Origin: Acanthosepion esculentum
Taxonomy: Eukaryota; Mollusca; Cephalopoda; Sepiida; Sepiidae
Length of the DNA stretch: 64,000 nucleotides
Direction: 5' to 3'
NCBI GenBank assembly: GCA_964036315.1
Contig: OZ038517.1
Coordinates: 49,973,556 to 50,037,555 of the forward strand
Shown here: positions 62,440 through 64,000 of the stretch, in pieces
Layout: each line of letters starts with the position of its first letter
Position numbering within the stretch: the first letter of the stretch is position 1
Position numbers and translations under genes: made by a program
Notes under the pieces: model-generated
What the model saw: only the letters and a program-made list of their open reading frames with translations
What the model was told of the DNA's origin: nothing
Database searches by the model: none

Positions 62440-63142
62440 TTATGTACATTATTTACATTATTCGGAATATCTTTGTTGCCATATTTATTACAAAGTTTCA
62501 GCTGTTGTACGCTCCGGCCTTCTTCAGGTGCTTGGAATGTCAATCTGAACCCTTTATTTCGCTTACTGGGGTAGACTGGTTCCACGTGCCATGTTTTAAA
62601 GAATCAGCACATATGCTAGGCCACAAAAATCTCCTGACCCGACCAAGCATAGAAATGAATACAATATGGGAACCAGTAATAAGGAGTTCCACAAAAAAAG
62701 CGATAATAACAACAAAAATTGTAAAATGAGCTCTGGTAAAAAAACAAACATGCAATGATAACAGCAAAAATTACAATGTGAGCACTGGTAAAAAATGGTT
62801 GCTGAAGACATTAGGTTTATAATACCCAGAAATTCATAGATAGAATGACACATGGCACAGTGGATAAAGGCGTTAGTTATATCCAGTGAGAGGACCCAAA
62901 CAGTGTGATTTCAATACCCGGTTAAGGCAGTGGAGAACTTGGAGAGGGCAATTAACAGGAGATAACTGATAAGTGACATCCATTAAACATGGCACGTGGA
63001 ACTAGAACAGTCTACCCCAGTGAGTGAAATAAAGGGTTCAGTTCGACATTCCAACCACCTTAAGAAGGCCGGAACTTACAACGGCCGAAATAAATATGGC
63101 GACCAACATGAGGAAAATAGTCCGAATAATGTAAATAGTGAA
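62440..63142. repeat. Inverted repeat, about 155-bp diverged arms
   Basis: Left arm about 62440-62601 and right arm about 62990-63142: ATTTACATTATTCGGA against TCCGAATAATGTAAAT, CCGGCCTTCTTCAGGTG against ACC(T)TAAGAAGGCCGG, and AGACTGGTTCCACGTGCCATG against CATGGCACGTGGAAC. The right arm has GGCCG..CGGCC then GAAA (63074-63098) but CTTAAGA. The left arm has CTGAAGA (minus) but a broken stem. It belongs to the 12.44 kb and 40.84 kb family. Confidence 0.75.
62700..62985 (+). repeat. Loop of the inverted repeat with a tRNA-like piece
   Basis: CACATGGCACAGTGGATAAAGGCGTTAG (A-box-like, about 62852) and GTGATTTCAATACCCGG (B-box-like, about 62908). It is a decayed SINE head in the loop. AAAATT(G)(T/A)(A/C)AA and CATGCAATGATAACA repeats are nearby. 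Confidence 0.45.
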
Positions 63143-63289
63143 AATAGGCTTCTTTAGTCACCTAACTGTTATTGCTCTTTCCAGTCCATTTAGTATTGAT
63201 GGGGGTGGGGTTCATTCCTAACATTTCATTTGAAGTAACTTTTCTACATTCATTGCATTTTCGTTGTTGCTGATGTTGAAAGTCATCAA

Positions 63290-64000
63290 GTGATGTGGTT
63301 TCTTTCATCTGGTGCAGTTCCGCAAAGAAAGTTGGTTCTCTGTGCCGAGCCAGGAAATTTTTCTCCCCGGAATCGATCCTTCAAGTCTATAAATTGACCA
63401 TTCGCCCTTGCATAGAGTATTGCTGCCATATATGGTCTGGGGCCCCTGCTGTTTGCCTCGGGGTTCTTGATAAGATCCAGAGGCGGATAGGCAACGTGAT
63501 TGGCCCTGATCTGTCATCTCGTCTGCAGTCACTCTCTCACAGACGCGATGTTGCCTCGCTCTGCCTTTTTTACAAGTACTTCCACTGTAATTGCTCTGAG
63601 GAGTTGCATTCGCTTGTCCCTAGGCCTCGTGAATTTAAACGCCCCACCAGGCTGGCTTCCCGCTCCCACCCCTACACCGTGGAAACTGTTAGATGTAGAC
63701 GTCTTTTCTACTCCAATAGCTTCATGTCTCGCACATCTCGCCTATGGAACTCCCTTCCCTATTACTGTTTCCCTGAGAAATACAATCTCCAACGGTTTAA
63801 GTGTAGCGTCAATCGACATCTCCAGTTGCCTTGATCTATCCACTTCCCTTCTCCACATCCTTTCATTTTTCATTCCTATCTGCTCTCGCTCCGGATCTTT
63901 TGTGGCCCCCTTGCCTTGATCGACTCACTGTCTTTCTCTTTCTCCACATCCCCTCTCTTGCCACTCCTATCTGCTCTTCCTCCAACCCTTCTTTAACCCC
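63290..64000 (+). pseudogene. 5'-truncated LINE: RT C-terminal end and 3' UTR
   Basis: Open from about 63295 to the stop at 63834 (179 codons): KKVGSLCRARKFFSPESILQ, VYKLTIRPCIEYCCHIWSGA, LDKIQRRI, LSHRRDVASLCLFYKYF, RSHPYTVETVRCRRLF, SRTSRLWNSLPYYCFPEKY, FKCSVNRHLQLP. This is the thumb and C-terminal end of a non-LTR retrotransposon reverse transcriptase. The palm with the catalytic aspartates is absent. 63835-64000 matches the 3' UTR at 10335-10520. It is the youngest-looking LINE piece in the window and runs off the edge. Confidence 0.88.

Overview
This is a repeat-dominated, AT-rich stretch of an animal nuclear genome. I find no intact host protein-coding gene, functional tRNA or rRNA, and nothing bacterial. 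The mix of long (TA)n tracts, tRNA-derived SINEs with (TA)n tails, decayed LINE reverse transcriptase pieces, a dead mariner and GATA-type arrays fits a mollusc, most likely a cephalopod. That placement rests on recalled repeat style, not on a search.

Layout. 0-18.5 kb holds MITEs, (TA)n tracts, several near-perfect palindromes (3.0, 4.4, 5.0, 7.5, 15.8 and 18 kb), tRNA-headed SINEs, a truncated LINE and a cluster of mutually duplicated repeats at 9.7-13.5 kb. 19-20.6 kb holds a LINE remnant and a 150-bp tandem repeat. 22.3-32.6 kb is a large 65-bp satellite with higher-order structure. 33.4-37.3 kb is a 90-bp satellite that appears to share an ancestor with it. 37.4-46.1 kb holds LINE remnants, a dead mariner, a 22-bp minisatellite and A-rich repeats. 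46.1-64 kb alternates quiet AT-rich sequence with SINE/(TA)n modules, three 312-bp tandem repeats, a Penelope-like remnant, two GATA arrays and a LINE 3' end running off the window.

The main discovery candidate is a set of hammerhead self-cleaving ribozyme motifs found by reading the secondary structure by eye. Three copies sit in a nearly identical 312-bp tandem array at 52.5-53.5 kb. A related solo copy lies on the minus strand at 3.2 kb. A different family occurs at 50.8 kb, and further variant or decayed cores occur at 5.1, 42.9, 48.3, 55.6 and 59.7 kb. The 312-bp array has the organisation of animal retrozymes and of newt, schistosome and cave-cricket hammerhead satellites: a tandem unit of about 300 bp with a minimal type I hammerhead and Pol III-like boxes next to it. 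In most families the element runs out into a (TA)n tract. Several elements occur as inverted dimers whose (TA)n tails point outward, which would explain many of the palindromes.

The 1,120- and 1,150-codon open frames over the 90-bp satellite, and the Tyr/Leu/Ser/Ile-rich frames over the GATA and (TA)n arrays, are treated as artefacts of repeat period, not as genes.
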